From the NCBI RefSeq assembly GCF_954871325.1, contig NC_088776.1, positions 40,380,569-40,444,568 of the forward strand: a stretch of DNA of 64,000 nucleotides. The letters are read 5' to 3'. Origin of the DNA: Gordionus sp. m RMFG-2023 (Eukaryota > Nematomorpha > Gordioida > Chordodea > Parachordodidae). The position numbers were made by a program, and so were the translations under genes. Below the pieces are notes generated by a model. That model was given only the letters and a program-made list of their open reading frames with translations. It did no database searches and had not been told where the DNA came from. Shown in pieces: positions 36,483-48,206 of the stretch. Positions within the stretch are counted from its first letter, which is position 1. Each line of letters begins with the position of its first letter.

Positions 36483-38935
36483 ATGCATAGAAATGCCAAA
36501 AGGAAATTTAAAGGTGGAGCTGAAAAATTAGGAGAAAAAAATGTTGCTGATCTCATAGCTGCTGGTGCTGATTCAAAACAACTTCTTTATTTTTTTAGGA
36601 ATATCAACAACTGCCTCCTATTTACATCTACCTGAAACAACTACATTGTCTGCAACATCTTCATTTATAATTGAATCAGTTCAATCATTGCCACACCCAC
36701 CTAAAACTATATTATCTACCATTATAGCAGATAAATCATTCACATATCCTAAAAATACATTATCTACAATTACAGCAGTTCCGTCTTTATTATCCTCACA
36801 CTTGTCAGAAGCAACTACATCAATAATGCCTTCAGATATTTCACAAAGTGGATTATTAATATCGGAAATTGCAATATATATAGGAATATTAACGTCACAT
36901 TTCTGTAACAATTTCATCATCTATTTTTTTAAAGAGCTCTTCCCAGATATGCCACAAATCAATTCAGGGGATCCTACAGTATCTCCTTCAGAATTGGATA
37001 TGCATACATATGAAAATTTTAAGTTGCAATTAACAGACACTATACCTCAAAAACCTATATTTTTGATGCAACATCTTATACAACCAATAAATAGTAAATA
37101 TGATAAATTATATTATCGAATGGTAATGAGTGAAAAAATACCTAGAAAATGTATTACAATAAAACTAATGTGCAATAAAGCCAAATATGTGGTTCAATCT
37201 GCCTGGGATTTGCGCGAAACACTTTCACACAGGGACCCGAACCGTTATTTATAACGGTTCAGTTTGGTCACGGTTAAGTATGTAAAAAATTATAATGGTT
37301 AAGTTTTGGTTACGGTTCTAAAGAAAAAATTTATAAAGGTTCGGTTCGGTTCAGCTAATTATAAAGGTTTATAAAGGTTCATTACGGTTATAAATTTTTT
37401 TTTTATTGAAGCAACATCATCGTCTAATTTTTATTATAAGCATCTTTGAATTATATATAAAAAAAGTATATATGATTCATAATAACTCATTTTTAAATAT
37501 ATTATTTGAACGTATAAGTAATATATTTTCTAATATAAATGGATTCCTTTTTGTTCGTTGTGATGATAACACAAATTTTAGCCCCGAAAAGGCCCTTTCT
37601 ACGAAACTTGTGTTGCGGGAACCGCCAGTACTATAAGAGCAGGTTTATATAATTCTGAATATTCAAATAATTATTTCCATTTCAAAAATATAAAAACTGA
37701 ACCGGTTTAACCTTTTTTTATAAAGGTTCTTTATACTCCTTCAAAAAGAATTATATCGGTTCGGTTACAGTTAGGGTTCAGATATTTATAACGGTGGTTT
37801 AAAGGTTCGTTACGGTTCACTCCGGGTCCCTGTTTTCACAACAGCCTCAACAAATTTTCGACATATGCATTCAGTAATTTAAATACATGAAAATTCAAGA
37901 GTACATATTAGTGCAGTAGAGGCCTACCTCAGAGCATCAAAAAACAAGTCATTATTCAATTAATGTTATTAAATGGAAAAAATTGATAAATTTAATTTAT
38001 AATAATATCCACATAATAAAACAAATATTTGAGATAATAAAGGTTTTAGGCAAACAAAATTACCCTACAGAGGATCAAATGCTACTGAAACACTTAGCCA
38101 CTTTGAAAATGAAAATTTGAATTATGGGAATTTCCTGGAAAGGATTCCGATTATATCAAAGAATGATCAAATACTCAGAGATTATTAGAGAAGGCTATTT
38201 TAAAGAGCAAACATAGAAAAGAAAAGATTAAACTAAACTCTCTGACAAATCAAAATCAAGGGGAAGATGTTCTCTCATAACCTAGTTGTCAAAAAAGAAC
38301 TGTTAACAAAGTTATTGATGTTGTTTTTGATCAAATCCGGAATTTAATTTTAAAAAAAAGGGGATTGGTAACAAACGGTTTAGTTTGAAATGAATAGGAA
38401 AATATTTAAGATATTAGCGTTTATGATCAAGCAACCGTTCGCCTACGATACATATATCAAAATAACAGAAAGGATTTTCGCACTTACAAAAGTTACTAAC
38501 TTTTCTGGAAAAGGATTTTTTGATATCTCGAGTGAATGCTTTTTAAAACATGGAATTAAAATGAGAAATATAATTGAGTAATTATTTGATGGTGCTGCAA
38601 ATATGCGCATGAATTTGGTGGGTTGCAAGCTCTTATTAGATAAGAGGCTCCAGGTAGTTTGTATATTTGGTGTTACAGTCGCATATTAAATCTCTGTATA
38701 TGTGATTCATGCGATAATATTGAAGACAAAAATTTATTTGGATTATTGAACAGACTAGCAAGTTTCTTTGGTGAATCATATAAAAGGATGGATGCTTGGG
38801 TGAAACAGAATAATTCATTTGGCCAAAATAAGTTGAGAAGGCTGCAAAAAATAGGTGAGACAAGATGATCGGCACGTGAAAAAGCTCTTAGATGGAATGG
38901 CAACGAAAGCTTGCTCCCAATAACGATAAATGCAC
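36483..38935 (+). pseudogene. ZMYM-type hAT transposase relic
   Basis: Plus-strand pieces in order: 36,483 HRNAKRKFKGGAEKLGEKN, the basic start of ZMYM-like transposases; about 37,110 YYRMVMSEKIPRKC; about 37,890 HISAVEAYLRASKNKSLFN; about 38,070 RGSNATETLSHFENENLNYG followed by NFLE, the family RGH/S-NE...GNF block; about 38,590 DGAANMRMN; and about 38,730-38,890 NRLASFFGESYKRMDAWVK, then LRRLQKIGETR followed by SAREKALR, where the expected Trp codon is TGA. The pieces are separated by stops, a shift and the insertion Z. Confidence 0.72.
37230..37832 (-). mobile_element. hAT element Z inserted in the ZMYM relic
   Basis: Ends CAGGGACCCGAACCGT and CAGGGACCCGGAGTGAACCG (right end complemented) are flanked by CTTTCACA and TTTTCACA (7 of 8). 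Repeats of AACGGTTC fill both sides. The minus strand at about 37,625-37,490 reads SFVERAFSGLKFVLSSQRTK, the hAT dimerisation block, so it is a deletion derivative that keeps the C-terminal end of a transposase. Confidence 0.82.
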
Positions 38936-39029
38936 TTCAACTTATAATATATAGATAATAAATCATTTGAGGCAAAAACCTCATCAGAAGCGCAGTCTTT
39001 GATCAATACTAAATAAAATAGCAAGTAAG

Positions 39030-39523
39030 TTTAAAGTGATGAAAGATGCTTTAATAGTAGAATTATCAGAGATATCTCATATATGTACCACGGCTGATAG
39101 TTGGACACAACAATGTATATAAGATTAAATAATCCCTTGCCCTCAAGTGCTAGTGTCGAGAGATTATTTAGTAAGGCAAAACTGATACTTTCTGATCGTC
39201 GCTCTAGACTTGGGGATGATAATATTGAAATGATTTTATTATTAAAATTCAACAAATTACCATAAATATTTAAAATTTATTACATAAATATTTTTATAAT
39301 CAAAATTAACTATATTTTAATATTTATAAATGTTGATTTTTATATATTATTTATGCAAAATAAAAAAAAAATTGTTTCTAAATTTTTTTTATAAAAAGTA
39401 AAAATAGTAGCTAATAGCGAGCTACTTTTTTGACAAATAGCGATAGCGGTAGCGTGCTAATTTTTTTGACAAATAGCGATAGCGATAGCGCGCTACTTTT
39501 AAAAGTAGCGATTAACAACTTTG
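39030..39523 (+). mobile_element. Right part of a hAT element (R2) with Ac-like coding
   Basis: Coding pieces ALIVELSEISHICTTADSWT (39,050) and PLPSSASVERLFSKAKLILS (39,133) match the middle and C-terminal dimerisation blocks of Ac-like hAT transposases. The middle is deleted between them. The right tip is AGTAGCGATTAACAACTTTG with AGCGATAGCG repeats, like the left side of R1. The left end of R2 was not found. It sits inside an A-family copy, whose sequence resumes at 39,524. Confidence 0.65.
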
Positions 39524-39722
39524 GATATATGTTATATGGCGTCTAGTTTTTATAAATAAAATCAAATATTTATATTTTACATAAAAAATTTAACATAAAA
39601 TTGATATATTTAGATATATTTTAAAATATTCTAAGGCCCGACCCAACCCGGCCCAATTTTTTTAAAAAAATATTAGACCCGACCCAGCCCGATCCCGATT
39701 TTTCTACTTTTGCGGATCTCTA
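39524..39722. mobile_element. Right half of an A-type MITE (A2)
   Basis: TTATATGGCGTCTAGTTTTT and then CCCGACCCAACCCGGCCC, ending TTTGCGGATCTCTA, match the right half of A1. R2 is inserted on the left side, and the left half of A2 was not found in the window. Confidence 0.6.
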
Positions 39723-40729
39723 ATAAGAATTATTTATGTTTTATTAATATACTCACTTGTATTAATTATATTATAATTGTTAAATTAGATTTTTTTAAAT
39801 ACCGCACAAGAATTGCTCATATTATATTGTAAATCTATTTTTTTTTAAATATAGTTATTTAGAATACATTTTTAATATAATCTGTATAATTTATACATTT
39901 TGAAATTTATTTTATTGTATAAATAATAAATAAAATCTATAATGAATTTCTCTGCTAAATTTTGTTATATGCAAAAATTTAATTAAAATAATTATTTTTA
40001 ACATAGAATAAGATATATTGAGTGATCATAAAAAATGGGAGGTTTGGGGGAGGGAGCGATTTTATTCTTCTTTCTACACCGAATGGATTGAATTAATTTA
40101 CAATTGACTAAACATTGATAAAATTTTCAGAATAATGCTTTCAGTCGCGTATTAATCATAAATTTGGCCAAAATTTTGTTATTTTTTTGATTTATGCTGG
40201 CTAATATAGTGGTTAGGCACCAATAAAGCACAAAATTGGCAAATATTTAAAATGCGGTTTGAAGGCGAAGCCCCTGCAAAAAATTTTAAACACCCCCCCC
40301 CCTCCCCCATGGATCAGTCCTGGCTACCACTGTTTAACTACAATTGCTAAATTAAATTAATTGTTTAGTTATAATGTACCTTTTTAAAATTAAATAAGTT
40401 TGAACTAATACCAATTAAATATAATCATTTTAAATTCTTATTTTTAAAATTTTAATATTTATGCAAGAAGCATTCAATATTTTTGAGTAGGTAAATAAGT
40501 TTTTTGTAATTATTATGAATAATTAAACGTAAAATGTGGTAAATGTTATAATCTAAAGATTTTAGTCTTTTTTGTCACTACTTCCATTTGTTGAGTATAT
40601 ATTTTAAAAAGAAATTTTTTTTTGTTTTAAAAAATAAAATTATGAAGATATGGCAAAAACAAAGGGAGAAAATATTAAAAGTGAAACACTAATAATTGAC
40701 GCGTTAAAAAAGGATAGTATCAAAAATAT
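39723..40729. other. A+T-rich stretch with a possible small MITE
   Basis: 40,207-40,332 starts TAGTGGTTAGGCACC and ends GGCTACCACTG, a possible imperfect inverted pair. It encloses GGCGAAGCCCC and a C-run like the relic near 8,960. Otherwise nothing recognised. Confidence 0.35.
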
Positions 40730-40744
40730 CTTATCACGTCATTA

Positions 40745-40965
40745 CCGCGAAACTTTTCGCGAATGTTGATTACCGCGAATGTTGATTACCGCGAATGTTG
40801 ATTACCGCGAATGTTGATTACCGCGAAAAGATATTATAGCGAATGCCCGCGAATGCATTATCGCGAATGCATTATCGGGAATGCATTATCGCGAATGCAT
40901 CGAAAACAGTATCGCGAATGCATTATCGCAAAAATTATCACGTATGCAATACTGATTTATATTTG
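40745..40965 (+). repeat. CG-rich array, left end of M
   Basis: Units of GCGAATGTTGATTACC (four near-perfect copies) pass into GCGAATGCATTATC units. TCGCGA and CCGCGA recur every 13-20 bases. Confidence 0.88.
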
Positions 40966-42103
40966 ACAAATGATCGATATAATTAATATAAAGTATTAAA
41001 ATTCTCTTACTACTTATCCACTTAATTCTTAATAAATAGTCTCAAATTTCTAGCTGATAATATTTTTCCCGATCTCTATTTTTCTAAAGAAATTCTTTAA
41101 ACTCACTAATTATATTGTAACTCATTTAGCAAGTTGAGACCTTTTTCAAAAAACGAGAAAACCAGCCTAATTGACGTTTCTATATTTATTTAACGTAGCG
41201 TTTTTAAATTTTTGTAACTCTAAAACACGTCACTTGCTATTTATGAAGTTTCTTATCCTCAATTTTTTTAATAATTAGATTAAATCGTTTTTTAAAAAAT
41301 TTGAAATACTAATATTGGACAAAAAATAACTTAAGACCCTCGTTTATTTTTATTTATTTAAAAATAGGCTAGACGTGTTCCCATTATATTGATCTATAGC
41401 TGGACGCTCGCCTTTTTTTCAAATTTTTTTCGTAATTATAAATTATAATGGAAAACAAGCACAAAGCATATTTTGGGATCCGTAAAATTATTAAAATAAT
41501 AAAAATTTATGTAATTATGCTATCCTTTTTTTTCTTGCATGAACCTGACAATAAACGCCAATTTGATATTAAGGGCCATATTTTACCAATTTTTTTTTCA
41601 AGTTTGTAAGATTCAAAGGTGTAGCCTATTACTTGATAGTTTTTCGATATATGGAACCCGTATCTTGAGGTCTCTTTAAAGCTGTTGAACTGGACTAATA
41701 TTCCACTTTCTTCTAGAAAATTCAGGAATTAAACTTCTTTCCAATTTTTCTTCTCATGGCATAATTTATCATTAAGATCTTCTCTTGATAAAATAATTAA
41801 TTTACAAAATTACTATATATGCTTATATTGTTAGTGGCATTTAATAATAAGATTTCTTTGATAATACCGAAATATTTTATGTTATAGTTTATGATTTAGG
41901 AGAAATTTTTAAAAAAATGAGTGTTCCGACTATATTTTTAAAATTTAAAATATTTTAAGATTATTAAGATACACAATAAAATAGATTTTATAAAAAAAAC
42001 GATGACGCGTTTCAGAGTTATAAAGATTTAAAAACGCAACGTTTTTTAGTCAACCGGTAAATAATCTAAATTTTTAATCGCATGATCAACTTTCTTCCAA
42101 TAG

Positions 42104-42200
42104 TAGGGTCTAGGGCTATTCGGCGTTTTTGTCAAAATCATCATAAGCCTGAAAATAATTGTTGTATTTGAATTAATAAAATACTATGAGATAGCCCAAC
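42104..42200 (-). mobile_element. Solo end of an H-type element
   Basis: GGGTCTAGGGCTATTCGGCG followed by TTTTGTCAAAATCATCATAA matches the complement of the right end of H. B2 begins 17 bases further on. No other end seen nearby. Confidence 0.6.
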
Positions 42201-42216
42201 AAACATTTACCTAAAG

Positions 42217-44103
42217 CATTGGCGTACGCAGTGGCCAAAGCCAAAAAATGCAGATGCCGGATATATTTTTAAAAAATATTAATGTTTATATCAATTTATA
42301 TTTGTTAATATTTATTCCCATCTCATATTAAATATATATTTATTTACATTTATTTATCACATTCATCTATTAAGTTATTTATCAATTAATTTCGATTTCA
42401 AGTTTTCATTGGCGTAATATTTACCTATTATTTTCAAATTTCTAGTGGCGTAATATTTATCTACCATTTTCAAATTTCTAGTCAAATAATAATTATTTCT
42501 GAAACTTCTGGTCCAACAGGGAGAAAGAAATTGCAACCTTATCCAACGAGATAGAGTCTCTGCCATCAAGCAGTAACAGCTTTTATGGAGTTAGAAGAAC
42601 CGATTATTAATGCTATTACTGAAATATCACAATGGCCTGAAAGAAATATTTCCTCAGAAGCAAGAAAATTATTGGATTTAATACTTATTTCAATTTTTTT
42701 TTCTCAATAGAATGTATTATTTAATTATACAACTATTTTATGTAATACTTTTCAAAAACATGACATTGACTTGATTAAGAAGATGAGAATAGCGGAGAGC
42801 ATTTTATTAGAACTCAAGGAAATTAGGGCTAATGTTGATGAAGAATTTCAATTTTATATGTTATCGTTGAGTCAAAAGGAGAGCTATACGTGTTTAATAT
42901 TTGTCTCACTCGATTTGCAGCAAGGCAAGCTCATCGTCAAAACATTAGTATAAGATCAGTAGAAAAGTATTATAAAACTATAATCCAAATAAATGAATGG
43001 TTTTTAATTCATCATGCAGCACTTACCAATCTGCAGATATTACTTCCACAAAAGCCTTCCCAATCTTTTTCAGATGGTGATAGAAAAAAAATAATATTTT
43101 TGTTTGATGCCTTATTAGCTGAATAACTATGTTTAAAAGATTAACTAAGATATAGTCCCAAAAAATGCTATGGATGCTTTGTATAATTTCAAACACATTT
43201 TAGATTTTATTCCCAATGTATTAAAATGATTATATATATATTATATATATTAGCAACTTTTCCCATTAGTAAACTAATGAGAGAACATTCTCTTTTTAAG
43301 AAGAATAACAGAGCCCTGCAGAAATACAATTTCCAGGGCACGGCCTGGATTTTTTTTCAAAATTTTGCCCGGCCCGGGTTTTTTTTAAAGAAATTATATT
43401 TATTTTTGATTTTTATAGTTAATTTCAAATATTTGGTTTTAAAATATATAGCCGAGCCCGGATAATTTTTTTTAAAAAAAATCAGACTTGGCTCGGGTGT
43501 TTTTTTTTAAAAATTTCGGGCCCTGCCCGGGTGTATTTAAAAAATTAAAATACGGTCTGACCCGGGAACCGGGCCTGCAGTTCTCTGAAAACATACCTAA
43601 GAAGTACAACTTCTGAAAGTGGATTGAATGGTTTGGATCTTTTAAATATTTATAAGCATTTGACGCCAAGCAAGGATGAGTAATTGAAAAATTAGCTCAA
43701 TTCCAACGAAAATTGGATTTTACACTGTAAATATAATACAAAATACAATTATTCCTAAGAAACTTTTTGTGTATTAATATTAATAGTACAACATTAAAAA
43801 TTTTTACTTTATATATAAATTTTAAAGGCTCAACAAAATATTCAAATTTCTATTTTGGGTCATTTAAGTGATTCATATGGTGGTTATATTCACTTTATAT
43901 TTTTTAATTCACATTTATTTTATAGTTTTTTATGTGCCGGTTTATATATATATTTTTTATAATTCATATAATTTAAAATTGTGTATTAGAAATAGTTATT
44001 AGTCATAATAAATTTATGCTTGATATTTTTAAATAACAATAATATTTCTTTAAAAAATTTATTATCCCCCCCCCCCCAGACCAAATTCCTGCTTACGCGC
44101 CTG
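42217..44103 (+). mobile_element. hAT element B2 with ZMYM1-like transposase relic
   Basis: Same family as B1, opposite orientation. The tips are CATTGGCGTACGCAG and CAGGCGCGTAAGCAGG (right end complemented). The flanks ACCTAAAG and ACCTAAGT form a near-complete 8-bp duplication. Plus-strand coding pieces include MRIAESILLELKEIRANVDE (42,783), LQILLPQKPSQSFSDGDRKK (43,040) and KTYLRSTTSESGLNGLDLLN (about 43,592). The last is cut from its upstream part by insertion of A3. The first part of the gene is deleted compared with B1. Confidence 0.83.
43309..43587. mobile_element. A-type MITE A3 inside B2
   Basis: Ends CAGAGCCCTGCAGAAATAC and CAGAGAACTGCAGGCCCGG (right end complemented) with CCCGGCCCGGG motifs inside, 279 bp. 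Comparison with the unfilled site in B1 (complement of about 28,096-28,116) shows where it entered, but no clear 8-bp duplication is visible. Confidence 0.75.
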
Positions 44104-44927
44104 ACCTAAGTTATACATTAATAAATATTTTTAATATTTTATTGATTCTAATAAAAGTTAAATTTTTCCCCAACAAGCCCCAAACCCGGGGCTTGTAGAT
44201 TCCATTGGTTTATTAAGTCTCTTACATAGATGATTATAATTATTATTCTTCTATTTTTTATGGACTATGTCTTATTGATATAATACATCATTTGCATCTA
44301 AATAATTCATATAAAAATGTCAAAATATGACATTTTATTAAATTTAAAAAATGTTTAAGTTTTTAATTATATTTTAAATTTTTTTTTCTAATTATAATAA
44401 TTATCATATAAAATTAATTTAAAGCTATAATAGTAGCCAATGAATACTGATTATATCATATTTTTAAGCATAATTTAATTGATTCAGCTAGCCTTGATTC
44501 TAATAGCCTCTAGTTATTCATATGATTAACCCTATCCATCCAGCGCGAAAAAAACATGTTGATAATTTTTTCTATTTATTATAGTAAAAAGTTTTTTTTT
44601 TATCTATAAATATAATATAATTTAAATTTTTAATAAATATTTTTTAAAAAATAAATGGTTCATATAGCTACTCCCCCTCCCCACCTCCAGCCATATTTGG
44701 AGGCATAGAAATTTTTAAATAAGATAAGATGAAGGGGAACATTGCATTGATTAGACCTCCATCTTATTAAATCTATTGTAATCGTCAAAATCATTAATTT
44801 TATAGCTTTAAGTTTAAAACAAATAATAAGCCAGGTGCCATCATAGAAATTCTCGGAATACCCTTGAATAAAAAAATGGATAAAATAATCTTAAAAAAAT
44901 TTATTCAACGCTGGGCGATAAAATACG

Positions 44928-45105
44928 TATCAGGTCAATACCGCGAAACTTTTTCCGCGAAATGCATTACCGCGAAAAGATATTATAGCGAATGCATTAC
45001 CGCGAATGCATTATCGCGAAGGCATCATAGCGAAAACAGTATCGCGAATGCATTATAGCGAATTATCGCAAATGCATCATAGCAAGTTCGCTTCTGATTA
45101 TTTAA
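44928..45105 (+). repeat. Internal CG-rich array in M
   Basis: Begins GGTCAATACCGCGAAAC, a copy of the element tip, and continues as GCGAATGCATTATCGCGAA units. A tip-like start here means that M contains a second left end, from an internal duplication or from an older copy. Confidence 0.8.
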
Positions 45106-45790
45106 TTAATATGATATCCGTCTAAGCTTGCTTTTAAAACTTTTTAATATGTTTCTATATCCATTTATAAAATTAACTAGAAAAAAGACCCATAAGGAAT
45201 CACAAGAATCAATAGGAAATCATTATTATATTGTTTTCCCAATTCCTGAGTCACAATAATCGCAATCTCATCATCAGAGATTAAATGAATTAAGTTCTAA
45301 GATGTGTAGCCATTCAATTCTACAATCTTATCATGCTGAATATTGTTTCATGTCTTGTGATAAACTTTGTCCAAAAATGCTTATCACAATACTAATCCCT
45401 CACTAATTAAAATATAAATGATTTTCGAGGGCTAATTATCTGTTGGGCTCAATGTTTTAAATAAGACTTTCCTTAGCACCTTGCAAATTTAATTTATTTC
45501 AGCAGAAACTCCATCAAAAATCTTTATTTATTTTAAATTTTAGGTCTTCTTGTCCTAAATTTAATTGAAAAATATAACTAAATACATATTTAAACAATAA
45601 ATTAATATAAAAATAATTTCTTTACCCTAATCCTAAAAAATCTATTTATTGCTTAGAATTTTTTTATATATTTTGAGTTAAAAAAATTAAAAGCCTTAGC
45701 CCTATTTTCAAAAAAATTAATTTCCAGGTTCAACCAAGTCTGTCTTAAAGGCTGATAAATATAAAAGTAATTTTCATCAAACTCCATTTA
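45106..45790. other. Interior of M, nothing recognised
   Basis: A+T-rich with some ordinary composition at 45,180-45,400. Minus- and plus-strand frames are short. I specifically looked here for the missing C-terminal exons of the decarboxylase gene and did not find them. Confidence 0.45.
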
Positions 45791-45794
45791 AGAT

Positions 45795-46275
45795 AATGCA
45801 TTCGCAATAATTCATTCGCTATAATACATTCGCGATAATGCTTTCGCGGTAATACATTTGCGATAATGCATTCGCTATAATGCATTTGCGGTAAAGCTTT
45901 TGCTGCAATGCATTCGCGATAATGCTTTCGCTATAATACATTCGCGATAACACTTTCGCGGTATTATATTAGTGCTAATGCATTCGCTTTAATATTTTCG
46001 CTGTATCATATTTGCTATAATGCATTCGCGGTAATGCATTCGCAATATTATATTCGCGATAATGTCTTCGCTCTAATACATTCGCTATGATGCATTCGCG
46101 ATAATGCATTCGTGGTCATACATTCGCTGAAATGCATTCGCGGTAATTTTTTGCGTATAATGCATTCGCGATACTGTTTTCGCTATGATGCATTCGCGGT
46201 AATGCATTCGCTATTATATCTTTTCGCGTAATCGACATTCGCGATAATACATTTCGCGCTAAAATTTTCGCGGTA
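45795..46275 (-). repeat. CG-rich array, right end of M
   Basis: About 30 copies of a 14-17-base unit such as ATGCATTCGCGATA, complementary in sense to the left array. Units vary between TTCGCGATA, TTCGCTATA and TTCGCGGTA. Confidence 0.88.
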
Positions 46276-46377
46276 TTGACATGTAACCCAAAAATATAGC
46301 ATCATGTTTTAAAGTAAGCTTTAAGACTGACAAATATTAAATACTCACATCTCAAAATAGAATAAAATATAGTTTAC

Positions 46378-46620
46378 CCAAAGGAGGTTCACGTGCACGT
46401 AAGAAATTAAATGAAGAACAGGAAGAATATATATTAAATTTTATAAATTTGGATTGTACTTTATTCTTAAAAAGGTTATGTGAAATGATAAAGAAAGATA
46501 TGATTTGGAAATATCATAAAATAAGGTATCAAGGTTACTCTCAGGATTTAGGTATAGCTTTAAAAGAGTATCACTACTTTCAAAGAAGAAAAAAAATTGA
46601 GAAAAGATCAAAAAAATAAA
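46378..46620 (+). pseudogene. Tc1/IS630-type transposase helix-turn-helix relic
   Basis: The plus strand reads GGSRARKKLNEEQEEYILNF then INLDCTLFLKRLCEMIKKD, which fits the paired-like helix-turn-helix of Tc1/IS630 transposases (the GGxxxxKL...L..I..D.TL.L..L pattern). It is followed by basic, low-complexity coding and a stop. No catalytic domain remains. Confidence 0.45.
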
Positions 46621-46944
46621 TGACTTAAAGAGATTGAAAAGGTTAGAAATGTATGTAAAAGATTATAATGTAAGGAAAAAAGATCATAAAAAGAATATTG
46701 TATGTAAGATGAAAAAAAAGCAAAGAATTGTTTAAAAAATGGAGCTTAAAAGTGAAGATAAATAACGGAAAATTTACAAATTATTTTTAAAAAGATAAAG
46801 TGAAGAAAAATAAATTGAGAAAAGATAGTAAGAAAATAAAGAAAAGAAATCGCAAAAAATTAGAAATAAAATAAGAAGGAATAATAAAAATAAATAAAAA
46901 TTTAAGAAAATTTGACAAGGAAAATTTTAAATAATAGCGAAATG
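46621..46944. other. A/G-rich low-complexity tract
   Basis: Almost pure AAG/AAAT-rich sequence (for example AAAGAAAAGAAATCGC). It gives Lys-rich or Phe/Leu-rich spurious frames. No feature. Confidence 0.5.
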
Positions 46945-47150
46945 GGAATTTTCCTTTTTTGATTGACACTTTTCCTTTTTATATTGGACCTTTTTCCTAA
47001 ATCTTTGGGACTTTTCCTTTTTTGATTGACACTTTTCCCTTTTTGATAGGGTCTTTTTCTTTTTTGATTGGACCTTTTCCTTTTATGATTGACCCTTTTC
47101 CTTTTTTAAACGGGCCTTTTCCTTTTATGATTGAAACTTCTTTTTTTTCA
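46945..47150 (+). repeat. Minisatellite of about 20 bp
   Basis: About nine to ten copies of CTTTTCCTTTTTTGATTGAC with variation in the last bases (ATTGGAC, ATTGACC, AACGGGC). It lies between the Tc1 relic and the right end of S. Confidence 0.85.
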
Positions 47151-47639
47151 ATGGGAAATCCTGTATATCTATTCACAATATGATCGGTGCCTGATTATAT
47201 AAGTGCAGCAATTTTATTCTTTGTACAATATTATTTAATGAAATAATTTTATATGTATAATTAAAGTAGTTACTATGTTTAACATGTGGTGTAAGATTTG
47301 ATTTTATATACTGAGTATGTTATTTTATATTTAACATGTGATGTGATTTGATTATCTTTGTAAATCTAATATAAAATGTATGCGCAATGAATATTTTTAT
47401 GTGCAATGAATATGATTTTAGATTTGCAATTTTTTAAAATATAATATATGATTATCGTGTCATGCTATTCATTTTTTTATTAAAAATGTAAATCGTTTGA
47501 ACTGATTTTCAAAAATAAGAAATAATAAAAATCATGTAATTCGAATAAGCCATTTATGGTTACCCGGCCGAAAAATGAGGCCGCTATAAAGAAAATGCCC
47601 ACGAGGCCGTAGCGTCTCCAGTCCGCCCCTGGTTTCAAG

Positions 47640-48206
47640 GAATAGTATTATTATATTATTATTGAAAAACTAAATATGCATATTTTATTTGCCATCACTA
47701 TTTTGGGAAATTATCCACAAATAGGAATTCCAAAAAATGTAATCGCAATTATATAAATACAATTCATATCAAAATAAATTACAATTTTTGAAGAAGATTG
47801 AAGGACATTTAATATTGAGTAAAATCTCTTTTAGATAAAACATTACAATATAAGGCATAAGTTATTCATAAAGGTTGGGGGGGGGGGGGGTTATTTGGAG
47901 ACTAATATTTAAAAGACATTAGAACCAATTTTGAGGCCAAGTTTGGCACCTCAAAAAATTTATTGACCCCCTTCTCCTCGTGCCTCAGATTACATTAAAA
48001 TAATAATATGTTTAGTTAAACTGATAAAAATGCTAAAATTATTTAGAGTAAAGTTAAATAAAATTATAGAAAAATTTATTTCAAAATAATTCGATATTTT
48101 CAAATAACATTCAAATTAGCAATTTAAAAAAGTTATATATTTAAAATAAGGTATATATTATATCTAAAAAATATGTGATATATTTATTTATAAATAAAAA
48201 TTAAAC
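47640..48206. other. Intron or 3' flank of the decarboxylase gene
   Basis: A+T-rich with a run of 12 G at 47,878-47,890. This lies downstream of the last exon found. The next expected block (HWQIPLGRRFRSLKLWF-like) is not visible on either strand. Confidence 0.4.

Larger units (their letters stand above)
40730..46288. mobile_element. MULE-like element M with CG-rich terminal arrays
   Basis: The left tip CTTATCACGTCATTACCGCG and right tip GGTTACATGTCAATACCGCG (complemented) are flanked by a perfect 9-bp duplication CAAAAATAT (40,721-40,729 and 46,289-46,297). Nine-base duplications are typical of Mutator-like elements. Inside each tip is a long array of GCGAATGCATTATC-like units (40,745-40,965 and 45,795-46,275, inverted to each other). 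A third array lies internally. No transposase of its own was found. The interior holds the H-type relic, B2 and A3. Confidence 0.75.
34928..47631. mobile_element. Candidate large composite element S
   Basis: The left tip CAAGGGCGGACTGGCC and right tip CAGGGGCGGACTGGAG (complemented) form an inverted pair 12.7 kb apart. Both are followed by GAGGCCG motifs and by fragments such as GGCCGCGAGAAAATG and GGCCTCGTGGGCATTTTC. A CAGGGGCGGACTGG tip is a form seen in hAT-like families of many animals. The flanks TCATCAAG and GTTTCAAG share only the last bases, so the target duplication is weak. Most of the content is later insertions. Confidence 0.55.

Noticed and set aside
36681-36920. Minus-strand frame opposite the ZMYM relic (MMKLLQKCDVNIPIYIAISD...)
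   Set aside because: Shadow of the plus-strand transposase relic. No domain.
38443-39255. Several minus-strand frames at 38.4-39.3 kb
   Set aside because: All mirror plus-strand hAT coding blocks (ETR-SAREKALR, PLPSSASVERLFSKAK) and have no family resemblance of their own.
35574-39523. One hAT from the R1 left end to the R2 right end
   Set aside because: R1 has its own right tip with a perfect 8-bp duplication at 36,046-36,053, and the flank at 39,524 does not match the left flank.
40745-46275. CRISPR array or centromeric satellite reading of the GCGAATGCATTATC arrays
   Set aside because: Units are contiguous with no unique spacers, the genome is eukaryotic, and the arrays sit at the two ends of a 9-bp-duplicated element in inverted orientation.
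46787-46969. Phe/Leu-rich minus-strand frame
   Set aside because: Product of an A/G-rich low-complexity tract.
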